From the IMG/VR virus record IMGVR_UViG_3300025083_000282, positions 1 through 20,588 of that record: a stretch of DNA of 20,588 nucleotides; one strand, 5' to 3'. Source of the stretch: a virus. This document shows, in pieces, positions 13,003-20,383 of the stretch (its first letter is position 1; every line of letters starts with the position of its first letter). The notes below the pieces were generated by a model. The model saw nothing but the letters and a program-made list of their open reading frames with translations. It did not search any database and had not been told where the DNA came from. Position numbers and translations under genes: made by a program.

Positions 13003-14528
13003 TGCCCGTAGTTGAGAAAATTATAATTGAAGGAGATAGCAAGAGCGCAGTCAATGCGTATGACAACGTAACCGATGCCGCAGAACAAACACAAGAAGCA
13101 TCAAGTGACGTTAACGAATCGATCAGTTCAGGCTTTGATGCAATAGACGCTAAATCAGGAGGTGCTGTGTCAGCATTCAGAAGTTTACGAAGTGGTCTTA
13201 AATCGGTTGTAGGAGGCTTTAAAACACTCAAGGGTGCTATCATAGCAACAGGGATTGGAGCTTTATTAATTGCTGTAACCTCATTAGTATCATATTTCAC
13301 AAGGACAGAGAGAGGCGCACAAAAGTTGCGTGTAATTGTTGCAGGCCTACAAGCGGGTATGGATTCGTTAGCGGATGTTGTTACGTCTTTGGGAGAGGGT
13401 TTGTTTAAATTGTTTACAGGCGATTTTAAAGGTGCTATTAAGACCGTAAAAGATGGATTCACAGGAATAGGTGAAGAGATTAAAAATGATGTACGGTTAG
13501 CAACAGAACTAGAGCGAGCAATGAATGGTGTCGTTGTAGCAGAAAGAGAATTAATATCAGAAAGAGCAAGAGCTAATAAAGAAGCCGCAGAAGCAAAATT
13601 AATTGCTGAAGATATAAACAGGTCTATTGAAGAGAGGCGAGACGCTATTATCAAGGTCGGTCAAATTGAGCAAAAAGTAACAGACAAGGAATTAGAAACT
13701 GCACAAGAGAGATTAAGGGTATTAGAGGCACAGGGTAACCTTGCAGAATCTGATGAAGAATTTTTACAGACAGTCGAAGAAGCTCGTGCTAGGGTTTTTG
13801 ATTTAGAGACAGCCAACTTTGCTAAGAGAACAGAATTTCAGGCAAAGTTAATCTCATTAAAAAATGAAGAGATTGCCAAAGAAAAAGAACTTTCAGACAT
13901 AAGGCGTGAGAACCTTAAAGAGATGGAAACGAAGGTTGGTGAGTCTATGCAAAAAATTGCAGACTCTCAAAGCGAACTTTCTGGAATGGTACAAAGACAA
14001 TCTACAATTGCAATAGATACAACAACCGACACAGTAGAAAAGCAATCCGCTACCGTAGGTGATTATGTCAACTTTACAATTGCAAACGCTGATGTCTTAA
14101 AGGATGCTATGGCAAACGTAGCTTACGCATTAGGTAGAGAGAACAAACTTGGTAAAGCAATAATGATAGCCAGAGCAGTTATTGACACATATGGTGCAGC
14201 AACAACAGCATTAGCAGGTTCTCCTCCTCCTTTTAACTTTATAGCGGCCGCAGGAGTAACAGCGGCAGGTATTGCAAATGTTAATGCAATGCGAAGCACT
14301 AGAGTACCAACGACTCCTGATCAATCTGTACCTACACCAACGCAAACGATATCAACGCCTTCATTACCTCCTCAATTTAATATAGTAGGTGGAAGTGGAA
14401 TAAATCAGTTAGCGCAATCGATCGGTTCTCAATTTGATAAGCCATTAAGAGCTTATGTGGTAGGAGGCGATGTATCAAGCTCACAAGAATTACAACGTAG
14501 AAGAATAAGAACAGCAACATTTGGATAA
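13002..14528 (+). CDS. Tail tape measure protein (508 aa)
   Basis: The protein has features of a tape measure: a long alanine-, lysine- and glutamate-rich helical region (about 165-330), a hydrophobic segment GAIIATGIGALLIAVTSLVS at about 78-97 that could insert in membrane, and a C-terminal LGKAIMIARAVIDTYGAATT at about 385-405 followed by a proline- and threonine-rich stretch. Tape measure length scales with tail length at roughly 0.15 nm per residue, which would suggest a tail of about 75 nm; this is an estimate. It shares one base with both neighbouring genes. No muramidase or peptidase domain is visible. Confidence 0.75.
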   Translation: MPVVEKIIIEGDSKSAVNAYDNVTDAAEQTQEASSDVNESISSGFDAIDAKSGGAVSAFRSLRSGLKSVVGGFKTLKGAIIATGIGALLIAVTSLVSYFTRTERGAQKLRVIVAGLQAGMDSLADVVTSLGEGLFKLFTGDFKGAIKTVKDGFTGIGEEIKNDVRLATELERAMNGVVVAERELISERARANKEAAEAKLIAEDINRSIEERRDAIIKVGQIEQKVTDKELETAQERLRVLEAQGNLAESDEEFLQTVEEARARVFDLETANFAKRTEFQAKLISLKNEEIAKEKELSDIRRENLKEMETKVGESMQKIADSQSELSGMVQRQSTIAIDTTTDTVEKQSATVGDYVNFTIANADVLKDAMANVAYALGRENKLGKAIMIARAVIDTYGAATTALAGSPPPFNFIAAAGVTAAGIANVNAMRSTRVPTTPDQSVPTPTQTISTPSLPPQFNIVGGSGINQLAQSIGSQFDKPLRAYVVGGDVSSSQELQRRRIRTATFG

Positions 14529-15460
14529 TGAATATAATTGAATTAGTATTAGACGAGATGCAAGAATTGATGGGCATCCAAGCAATAAGCATCGTAGAGA
14601 ATCCCGCAATAGAGGAGGACTTTGTAGCACTTAAAACCCAAAAGATTGAGTTTGCTACACAAGACCAAGAAAAGAGAATCTTAATGGGTGCGGCCCTTGT
14701 TCCTAATAAACCTATTTACAGGAAGAACGGTGAGGAGGAGTTTTATGTGTATTTCTCAAAGGACACAATCCGCAAGGCTAGTGAGTTGTTTTTTCAAAAC
14801 GGAAATCAAAACAAATCTACCCTAGAACACGAAGCCGAATTACAAGGTCTTAGCGTTGTTGAGTCTTGGATTGTAGAAGACGAAGTAAAAGACAAATCAA
14901 ACGTATACGATCTAAATATGCCTGTTGGTACTTGGATGGTTTCTATGAAGGTCAACAACGATGACATCTGGGAGAACTATGTTAAAACAAACAAGGTAAA
15001 AGGATTTAGCATTGAAGGGTATTTTGTAGACAAGGTGAATTTTGCAAAGCAAGAGATGCTTTCTATCGAAGAGGAAGAGGCTAAACTTATACTATCCCAG
15101 ATTAACGCAGTCATCAAAAAAGACAAAAGGGTAAAAAGCGGTAAGCGTACCGAATTAGAATCTTTCTCAGACTATCCAAAGGCAGTTTCTAATAACGCAC
15201 AAAGAGGGATAAACCTAAACGAGAAGGTAAACAATAAATGCGCTACACAAGTCGGTAAGGTAAGAGCGCAACAGTTAGCTCAAGGTAAACCTATAAGCGT
15301 AGAGACAATCAAAAGAATGTATTCGTACTTATCAAGAGCCGAAGAATACTACAACCCAAGCGATAAGGAAGCCTGTGGCACTATATCGTTTTTACTCTGG
15401 GGAGGATTAGCGGCAAAGCGATGGTCAGAAAGCAAACTAAAAAAATTAGACTTACTATGA
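14528..15460 (+). CDS. XkdF-like prohead maturation protease with C-terminal DNA-phage domain (310 aa)
   Basis: The N-terminal part fits the XkdF/S78-like prohead protease: A-L-V-P-N-K-P-I-Y at about 56-64, T-L-E-H101-E as candidate catalytic histidine, a V-V-E-S-W-I-V strand, and G-F-S161-I-E-G-Y-F as candidate serine. The last about 90 residues form a separate domain with N-N-K-C-A-T-Q-V-G-K-V-R-A-Q-Q-L, R-M-Y-S-Y-L-S-R-A, and A-C-G-T-I-S-F-L-L-W-G-G, which I recall fused to prohead proteases and other phage structural proteins. It would cleave scaffold or capsid during maturation. It shares one base with the tape measure gene. Confidence 0.75.
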   Translation: MNIIELVLDEMQELMGIQAISIVENPAIEEDFVALKTQKIEFATQDQEKRILMGAALVPNKPIYRKNGEEEFYVYFSKDTIRKASELFFQNGNQNKSTLEHEAELQGLSVVESWIVEDEVKDKSNVYDLNMPVGTWMVSMKVNNDDIWENYVKTNKVKGFSIEGYFVDKVNFAKQEMLSIEEEEAKLILSQINAVIKKDKRVKSGKRTELESFSDYPKAVSNNAQRGINLNEKVNNKCATQVGKVRAQQLAQGKPISVETIKRMYSYLSRAEEYYNPSDKEACGTISFLLWGGLAAKRWSESKLKKLDLL

Positions 15461-15606
15461 AAGGTGATGTGAAGATACCCTCAAGAACTTCTCCCAAAGG
15501 TTCAAAAAGAGGCTGTTTGTGTAAAGACAAACAAACCTATTCTCGCAAGTGTTGCGATGGTAGTTTGTGGGCGCAAGGCATTGGGCCAACAACGGGAAAC
15601 AATTAA
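15457..15606 (+). CDS. 49-aa cysteine-containing phage protein
   Basis: The protein has SPKGSKRGCLCKDKQTYSRK followed by C-C-D-G-S-L-W-A-Q-G-I-G. I recall this C-x-C ... C-C-x-G-x-x-x-x-Q-G-I-G pattern from small proteins of Bacteroidota phages, with no known function; four cysteines could hold a zinc. I chose ATG 15457 because it overlaps the protease stop as ATGA; an in-frame ATG at 15421 would add 12 basic residues inside the protease end. Its place before the scaffold-like gene suggests a capsid-associated or assembly role, which is inference. Confidence 0.7.
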   Translation: MKGDVKIPSRTSPKGSKRGCLCKDKQTYSRKCCDGSLWAQGIGPTTGNN

Positions 15607-15646
15607 AAATGTAATTTCTTTATTCTAATCAATTATTTAAATAGTT

Positions 15647-16351
15647 ATGAAAGCAACTGACGTATTAAAACGAATAATGACTGAATTGTCATCTGTAAAA
15701 TCAGAGGCCGTTGAAGTCAAACTTGAGCAAATGTCGCTTGAGAATGGAACTGTCTTAGAGGCAGACGCTTTTGAAGCGGGAAACGAGGTATTTATTGTCA
15801 ATGAAGAAGAGCGTATTGCGCTTCCTGTTGGTGAGTACCCTATCGGAGACGACAGAATCTTAGTCGTAAGCGAAGAAGGCATCATTGGAGAGATTAAGCC
15901 AATGGAGCAAGAAGAGGTGGAAGCTGAAGTTGAAGAAGTCGAGGCTTCTGAATCTGAGGTTAAAGCTGAACCTAAAAAAGTTGTCGAGACTCAAACAAAA
16001 GAAACTCACTTCGAGGAGGAGGTTAAAGAATCTTCCGAAGAAGTTGCAGACGAAGAGGTTGAGCTTGCAGAAGAAAGCCCAATAAAAGAGCAAGTTATTG
16101 AAGTTGTTTCTCCTTTGATTGATGAGATCAAGGCAGAGCTTTCAGCAATTCGTGAAGAAATGGGTTCATACAAAGAGAAGATGAGCGAAGTTGAGAATGA
16201 AAATTCAGACTTAAAGAAAGAGCTTTCCTCTCAATCGGCCGCAAAGCCAATCAAACACAATCCCCAAACAACTCAGAAAGAAGAAGTGAAAATGGCGAAC
16301 AATCGTCGTAGATCTTCTTTGGACAGGGTTTTCTCTAATTTTAATAAATAA
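15647..16351 (+). CDS. Acidic scaffold-like protein (234 aa)
   Basis: Residues 1-85 form a compact domain with LEADAFEAGNEVFIVNEEER and ALPVGEYPIGDDRILVVSEE. Residues about 90-155 are a glutamate- and valine-rich acidic linker. Residues 155-195 look like a coiled coil, and the end is basic (N-N-R-R-R-S-S-L-D-R-V-F-S-N-F). Capsid scaffolds commonly combine a coiled coil with a basic, capsid-binding C-terminus, and this gene lies between protease and major capsid, the expected place. A decoration protein is an alternative. It has a 40-base leader and TTATTTAA at 15633-15640 before the start. Confidence 0.65.
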   Translation: MKATDVLKRIMTELSSVKSEAVEVKLEQMSLENGTVLEADAFEAGNEVFIVNEEERIALPVGEYPIGDDRILVVSEEGIIGEIKPMEQEEVEAEVEEVEASESEVKAEPKKVVETQTKETHFEEEVKESSEEVADEEVELAEESPIKEQVIEVVSPLIDEIKAELSAIREEMGSYKEKMSEVENENSDLKKELSSQSAAKPIKHNPQTTQKEEVKMANNRRRSSLDRVFSNFNK

Positions 16352-16360
16352 AAATAGCAA

Positions 16361-17287
16361 ATGGCTACTACTACATCTATCACTACTACCTATGCGGGAG
16401 AGTTCGCAGGGAAATACATCTCTAGTGCGTTGCTTTCAGCGGACACTTTAGATAAAGGTCTTGTCGAAATCAAGCCTAATATCAAATATAAAGAAGTTGT
16501 TAAAAAGGTCGGTACTAACGACATCGTTGCTGACGCAACTTGTGACTTTTCAGCAACGTCAACAGTAACATTGACTGAGAGAATCCTTCAGCCTGAAGAG
16601 TTCCAAGTTAATTTACAACTTTGTAAGAAAGACTTCCGATCTGATTGGGAGGCTGTACAAATGGGTTATTCAGCTTATGATAATCTACCTGCAAATTTCT
16701 CTGACTTTATTATCGGTCACGTTGCCGCTAAGGTTGCACAAAAGACTGAGCAGACTATCTGGTCAGGTGCTAACGCAACAGCAGGAGAGTTTGATGGCTT
16801 TACAGCTTTGATGACAGCAGACGGAGACGTTAACGACGTTACAGGAACAACTGTTGACGCGGCTAACGTAATCGCAGAACTAGGAAAAGTTGCAGACGCT
16901 ATCCCAAGTGCTGTTTATGGTAAGGAAGACTTAACAATCTACGTTCCTTCAAATGTTGCTCGTGCTTATGTTCGTGCTTTAGGAGGATTCGGAGCTTCTG
17001 GTCTTGGTGCTAATGGTACAGACAACAAAGGAACTCAATGGTACGGAAACGAGCCATTATTCTTTGACGGAATCAGAGTTGCTCTAGTTGGTGGTTTAGC
17101 CGCTAACACAATGGTTGCCGCTCAAGCGTCCAACCTCTACTTCGGCACAGGTTTATTATCAGACCATAACGAAGTGAAGTTGTTGGATATGGGTGACCTT
17201 GACGGATCACAGAACGTGAGAGTTATTATGAGATATACAGCAGGTGTTCAGTACGGAATTGGTTCTGACTGCGTATTGTACTCGTAA
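16361..17287 (+). CDS. Major capsid protein (308 aa)
   Basis: The protein has the character of an HK97-fold capsid subunit: a flexible threonine-rich N-terminus, RILQPEEFQVNLQLCKKDFR at about 75-94, helix-rich F-I-I-G-H-V-A-A-K-V-A-Q-K-T-E-Q-T-I-W-S-G, E-D-L-T-I-Y-V-P-S-N-V-A-R-A-Y, and a final Q-N-V-R-V-I-M-R-Y-T-A-G-V-Q-Y-G. It follows the scaffold-like gene by 9 bases and ends at a strong terminator. By eye, its codons use more C-ending forms (AAC, GAC, TTC) than neighbours, as expected for a highly expressed gene. Its length is normal for a small capsid subunit. Confidence 0.8.
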   Translation: MATTTSITTTYAGEFAGKYISSALLSADTLDKGLVEIKPNIKYKEVVKKVGTNDIVADATCDFSATSTVTLTERILQPEEFQVNLQLCKKDFRSDWEAVQMGYSAYDNLPANFSDFIIGHVAAKVAQKTEQTIWSGANATAGEFDGFTALMTADGDVNDVTGTTVDAANVIAELGKVADAIPSAVYGKEDLTIYVPSNVARAYVRALGGFGASGLGANGTDNKGTQWYGNEPLFFDGIRVALVGGLAANTMVAAQASNLYFGTGLLSDHNEVKLLDMGDLDGSQNVRVIMRYTAGVQYGIGSDCVLYS

Positions 17288-17307
17288 AAATTAATTATTA
17301 ACATAAA

Positions 17308-17345
17308 AGAGGGTAGGTGGGTTTTACTACCTGCCCTTTTTTTTT
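17308..17345 (+). terminator. Rho-independent terminator after the major capsid gene
   Basis: GGGTAGGT (17311-17318) pairs with ACCTGCCC (17329-17336), including one G-T wobble, around a 10-base loop and is followed by nine T. It lies about 20 bases after the capsid stop. Partial termination here would raise capsid mRNA relative to the genes downstream. Confidence 0.85.
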
Positions 17346-17360
17346 AAACTTAAATAAAAA

Positions 17361-17897
17361 ATGGCTTGTGATTTAACAATAGGAAGAGCAGTACCTTGTA
17401 AAGATGTGGTTGGCGGGATCAAGTCCGTTTACTTTGTTGATTTCGGGGACTTCGGCGCAATCGGTTATGATTCAACAAACACAGACGCAATCGAGACAAT
17501 TGCGGGAACGCCCACAGCGTTTCAATATGACGTAAAAGGTAATTCTTCATTCACTCAAAATGTTAACTCCTCTCGTGAGAATGGGACAACATTTTATGAG
17601 CAGGTTTTGGAGCTTACTTTCACGAAACTAGATAAGCAATCTCATAAGGAATTAAAGTTGATGGCTTATGGCAGACCTCACGTATTTGTAGAGGACTACA
17701 ATGGCAACATCTTTTTGATGGGATTAGAATTTGGAGCAGAGATTACAGGAGGCACGATTGTAACAGGTGCGGCTATGGGAGATTTAAGCGGATATACTTT
17801 GAGCTTAACAGCGCAAGAGAAAAAGCCTGCGAACTTCTTAGACGATACTTTAGCAACTGTTGGTATTACTGTAAGTGGAACTCAAATTGAGCCTTGA
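17361..17897 (+). CDS. Tail-tube-like structural protein (178 aa)
   Basis: The protein starts MACDLTIGRAVPCKDVVGGI, a segment I recall from abundant structural proteins of Bacteroidota phages. The middle has S-S-F-T-Q-N-V-N-S-S-R-E-N-G-T-T-F-Y and the end G-D-L-S-G-Y-T-L-S-L-T-A-Q-E-K-K-P-A-N-F-L. The length, beta-rich character and duplicated strand pattern fit a major tail tube protein, which would be made in many copies. A capsid-decoration role is the alternative because it lies directly after the major capsid gene. The start follows the terminator by 15 bases with an A-rich leader. Cysteines C3 and C13 could pair or bind metal. Confidence 0.6.
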   Translation: MACDLTIGRAVPCKDVVGGIKSVYFVDFGDFGAIGYDSTNTDAIETIAGTPTAFQYDVKGNSSFTQNVNSSRENGTTFYEQVLELTFTKLDKQSHKELKLMAYGRPHVFVEDYNGNIFLMGLEFGAEITGGTIVTGAAMGDLSGYTLSLTAQEKKPANFLDDTLATVGITVSGTQIEP

Positions 17898-17924
17898 TAG
17901 TTTGTAAATAAAGTTCTATCTTTG
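17894..17924 (+). promoter_or_regulatory. Bacteroidota-type promoter (TTG, 20 bp, TATCTTTG)
   Basis: TTG (17894-17896) is followed after 20 bases by TATCTTTG (17917-17924), a perfect match to TAnnTTTG. It starts inside the last codons of the preceding gene. A second TTTG at 17901 is too close to the downstream element. A start site near 17931 would be expected. Confidence 0.7.
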
Positions 17925-17930
17925 TATTTC

Positions 17931-17998
17931 GTATCAGCGTATATTCGCTAGGTATGTTATTGTGTGTAGAAGGGGGGATTATTTCCCCCTTTCTTTTT
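17931..17998 (+). ncRNA. Candidate short transcript or attenuated leader
   Basis: The interval between a strong promoter and a G/C-rich hairpin with a T-rich end is only about 70 bases and holds no gene with a plausible start. It contains a second small hairpin, AGCG (17936-17939) with CGCT (17946-17949). It may be a small RNA or the regulated 5' leader of the 18034-20381 genes. No known RNA family is recognised. Confidence 0.3.
17969..17998 (+). terminator. Terminator-like hairpin in the leader before the 18034 gene
   Basis: AGGGGG (17971-17976) pairs with CCCCCT (17985-17990) around an eight-base loop and is followed by TTCTTTTT. It lies after the promoter at 17894 and before the start at 18034, so it either ends the upstream transcript or attenuates the new one. 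Confidence 0.65.
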
Positions 17999-18033
17999 GG
18001 AATAAACTTTCACTTTTTAGTTATTTAAGTACG

Positions 18034-18369
18034 ATGCACATTTTACAAGTATCCGACTCTAATCAATCCCTTGTGATTATTCCACGTTCACACCCTGTGA
18101 GTGTGACTATGAAATTAATTGACGAGTCTAAAAATACAACAGCAACACCTTCTGTAAGTGTATCCTCCTCGAATGGTTTTATGACTCTTACAGGCACTTT
18201 CTCTCTGGTAAACAACAGATACTATACCTTAAAGATTTTAGACGGTTTTAACGTAATATATCAAGACCGAGTTTTTGTAACTTCACAAACAGAATTAGAC
18301 AAGTACACGGTGAACGAAGGTGTTTACACAAAGGAAACGTCTTATAATAATGAATATGTAATCATATGA
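18034..18369 (+). CDS. Small unknown phage protein before the portal gene (111 aa)
   Basis: The protein is beta-rich, with HILQVSDSNQSLVIIPRS at the start, a serine- and threonine-rich middle and Y-N-N-E-Y-V-I-I at the end. I recall this ending from small proteins next to portal genes in Bacteroidota phages, but no function. An earlier in-frame GTG at 17962 would place the start inside the hairpin stem and add a non-conserved peptide, so ATG 18034 is preferred; TTATTTAA at 18021-18028 precedes it. The stop overlaps the portal start as ATGA. A head or neck structural role is plausible. Confidence 0.65.
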   Translation: MHILQVSDSNQSLVIIPRSHPVSVTMKLIDESKNTTATPSVSVSSSNGFMTLTGTFSLVNNRYYTLKILDGFNVIYQDRVFVTSQTELDKYTVNEGVYTKETSYNNEYVII

Positions 18370-20381
18370 GCAACATTAGATTTGTAAATCTCTCGTCATA
18401 CACAACACCCGAAGTAAAGGAATATAAGAATGTGGAATGGGTGAGTTATGGCGACAACAACGACTACTTCCAATATCTTATTGACAGGTATAACGGATCA
18501 GCATCCAACTCAGCTATTATAAATGGCATTAGCGAGCTTATCTACGGTAAAGGGTTAGATGCTACCGACTCAGCAAGAAGACCTCTACAATACGCTCAAA
18601 TGAAGTCTTTATTTTCTAAAGATTGTATGCGTAAGGTGTCGGCAGATTTAAAGATGATGGGCCAATGTGCTTTTCAGATTATTTATTCAAAGGATCACTC
18701 AAAGGTTACTGAAGTTCATCATATGCCTATCGAAAGCCTGAGAGCCGAAAGGTGTAATGACGAGGGAGATGTTGAGGCTTATTACTACGCCAAAGATTGG
18801 GACGCAGTAGGAAACAAAAAAGAAACACCTTTACGAATACCCTCTTTTGGACAAAGCAACGAAGGAATTGAGATTCTATATGTAAGACCTTATCGACCAT
18901 CATTCTATTATTATTCGCCTGTTGACTATCAGGGAGGCTTACCTTATGCGGAGCTTGAAGAGGAGGTTTCTAACTATCACCTAAACAACATCAAGAACGG
19001 GATGAGTCCTTCAATGCTGATTAACTTCAACAACGGAGTACCAACGGAGGAAGAGAGATACACAATAGAAAACAGGATTGCAGAAAAGTATTCAGGAACG
19101 AGCAACTCTGGTAAGTTTATATTGAGCTTCAACGACAATAAAGAGATGGCCGCAGATATTACGCCTGTACAATTGTCAGACGCTTCAGATCAATATCAGT
19201 TCCTAGCTGATGAGTCAATGAGAAAGTTAATGGTATCTCACAGGGTTACTTCGCCAATGCTTTTAGGTATTAAAGACCAGAGTGGACTAGGAAACAACGC
19301 AGAGGAGCTTAAAACAGCTTCAGCGTTATTTGACAACACAGTCATAAGAGTATTCCAAGAGCTTTTACTTGATGCGGTTGATAAGATACTTGCTTACAAC
19401 GATATTTCGTTAAATGTATATTTTAAGACCTTACAGCCTTTAGAATTTAAGGATGATATAATCACAGATAAGGAAACAAAAGAAGAAGAGACAGGAGTCA
19501 AGTTGGGTTCTGTGGATTTGAAAAAGCCTTGTCAAGCGGGTTACGAGCAATATGGGATGAAAACGAAGAACGGAAAGAAAGTTCCTAATTGCATACCAAT
19601 AAAAAATAGCGAAGATGTAAGACTAAAAGAGATTGATGGTCAAAAGGTTTACAATACAATAGAAGAGGCAGAGGAGGCCGCATTAGCAAAAGGTTGCAAA
19701 GGACATCACGAACACGAAGAGGATGGAGTCATTTGGTATATGCCTTGCGAGTCTCACGACGAGGTTATTAATATGTCATCAGATATTGACGACGAACACC
19801 TTGACGAAGTCTTTGCAGAGCTTGAGGACTTGGGAGAAGTGATTAACGAAGACGAGTGGGAGCTTATCGAGGAAGCACCTGTTGATTATGATGCAGAAGC
19901 ACAGATGGATAAGTTCTTTGCTTTCGCCTCAACAGGAGTAGCTAAGACAAACGCTAAATCTTCACAAGATGGCGTAACACCTGAAGGCAGACCTTACAAG
20001 ATTCGTTATGGTTATGCTCCAAAAAGAAACAATCCAAACTCCAGAGAATTTTGTAAAAAGATGGAGAAGGCTAACAAGGTCTATCGTAAAGAAGATATTC
20101 TTGCAATGGGATCAAGACGAGTGAACGCAGGTTTTGGGCCTAGAGGCGCAGACACTTACGACATATGGCTTTACAAAGGAGGAGCTAGGTGTCATCACTT
20201 CTGGATGCGTAAGGTATTTATGGCGAAAGAAGACGCACGAGCAGTTGACGCCAAAAACCCAAGAGCAGAGATAAGCGTAAACAAAGCCAAAAGAGAAGGC
20301 GCAGACGTTGAGGTAAATGATAGAAAGGTAGCTACAAGGCCCGTAGATATGCCTAATCAAGGATTTTTAAACCCAAGATAA
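18366..20381 (+). CDS. Portal protein with three C-terminal extra modules (671 aa)
   Basis: The first about 360 residues are portal-like: W-V-S-Y-G-D-N-N-D-Y near the start, A-I-I-N-G-I-S-E-L-I-Y-G-K-G, then N-Y-H-L-N-N-I-K-N-G-M-S-P-S, then S-H-R-V-T-S-P-M-L-L-G-I-K-D and a long helix. The portal forms the dodecameric DNA gate. Beyond it are a C389-Q-A-G-Y-E-Q-Y-G-M-K ... P-N-C409 module, a K-G-C444-K-G-H-H-x-H ... W-Y-M-P-C461 module, and a C-terminal domain (about 543-620) with Y-G-Y-A-P-K-R, C563 and G-G-A-R-C609-H-H-F-W. The C/H clusters may bind metal. Portals of this class are typically near 450 residues, so about 200 are extra. Confidence 0.8.
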   Translation: MSNIRFVNLSSYTTPEVKEYKNVEWVSYGDNNDYFQYLIDRYNGSASNSAIINGISELIYGKGLDATDSARRPLQYAQMKSLFSKDCMRKVSADLKMMGQCAFQIIYSKDHSKVTEVHHMPIESLRAERCNDEGDVEAYYYAKDWDAVGNKKETPLRIPSFGQSNEGIEILYVRPYRPSFYYYSPVDYQGGLPYAELEEEVSNYHLNNIKNGMSPSMLINFNNGVPTEEERYTIENRIAEKYSGTSNSGKFILSFNDNKEMAADITPVQLSDASDQYQFLADESMRKLMVSHRVTSPMLLGIKDQSGLGNNAEELKTASALFDNTVIRVFQELLLDAVDKILAYNDISLNVYFKTLQPLEFKDDIITDKETKEEETGVKLGSVDLKKPCQAGYEQYGMKTKNGKKVPNCIPIKNSEDVRLKEIDGQKVYNTIEEAEEAALAKGCKGHHEHEEDGVIWYMPCESHDEVINMSSDIDDEHLDEVFAELEDLGEVINEDEWELIEEAPVDYDAEAQMDKFFAFASTGVAKTNAKSSQDGVTPEGRPYKIRYGYAPKRNNPNSREFCKKMEKANKVYRKEDILAMGSRRVNAGFGPRGADTYDIWLYKGGARCHHFWMRKVFMAKEDARAVDAKNPRAEISVNKAKREGADVEVNDRKVATRPVDMPNQGFLNPR

Positions 20382-20383
20382 AA

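Noticed and set aside
12968-13654. Antisense open frame of 228 codons within the tape measure gene
   Set aside because: Its product is serine-, alanine- and leucine-rich low complexity, as expected opposite an alanine- and glutamate-rich coding strand. It has no motif, no promoter seen, and no other gene is on that strand.
15421-15456. Earlier ATG for the four-cysteine small protein
   Set aside because: It lies inside the protease coding sequence, while ATG 15457 gives the ATGA junction used throughout the operon.
15885-16085. Lysine- and leucine-rich + strand frame inside the scaffold-like gene
   Set aside because: It is the shifted reading of a glutamate-rich repeat region and has no independent start signal.
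17962-18033. GTG start that would extend the 18034 gene upstream
   Set aside because: The added 24 residues are encoded by the terminator-like hairpin and its T-rich flank; ATG 18034 fits the usual start region better.
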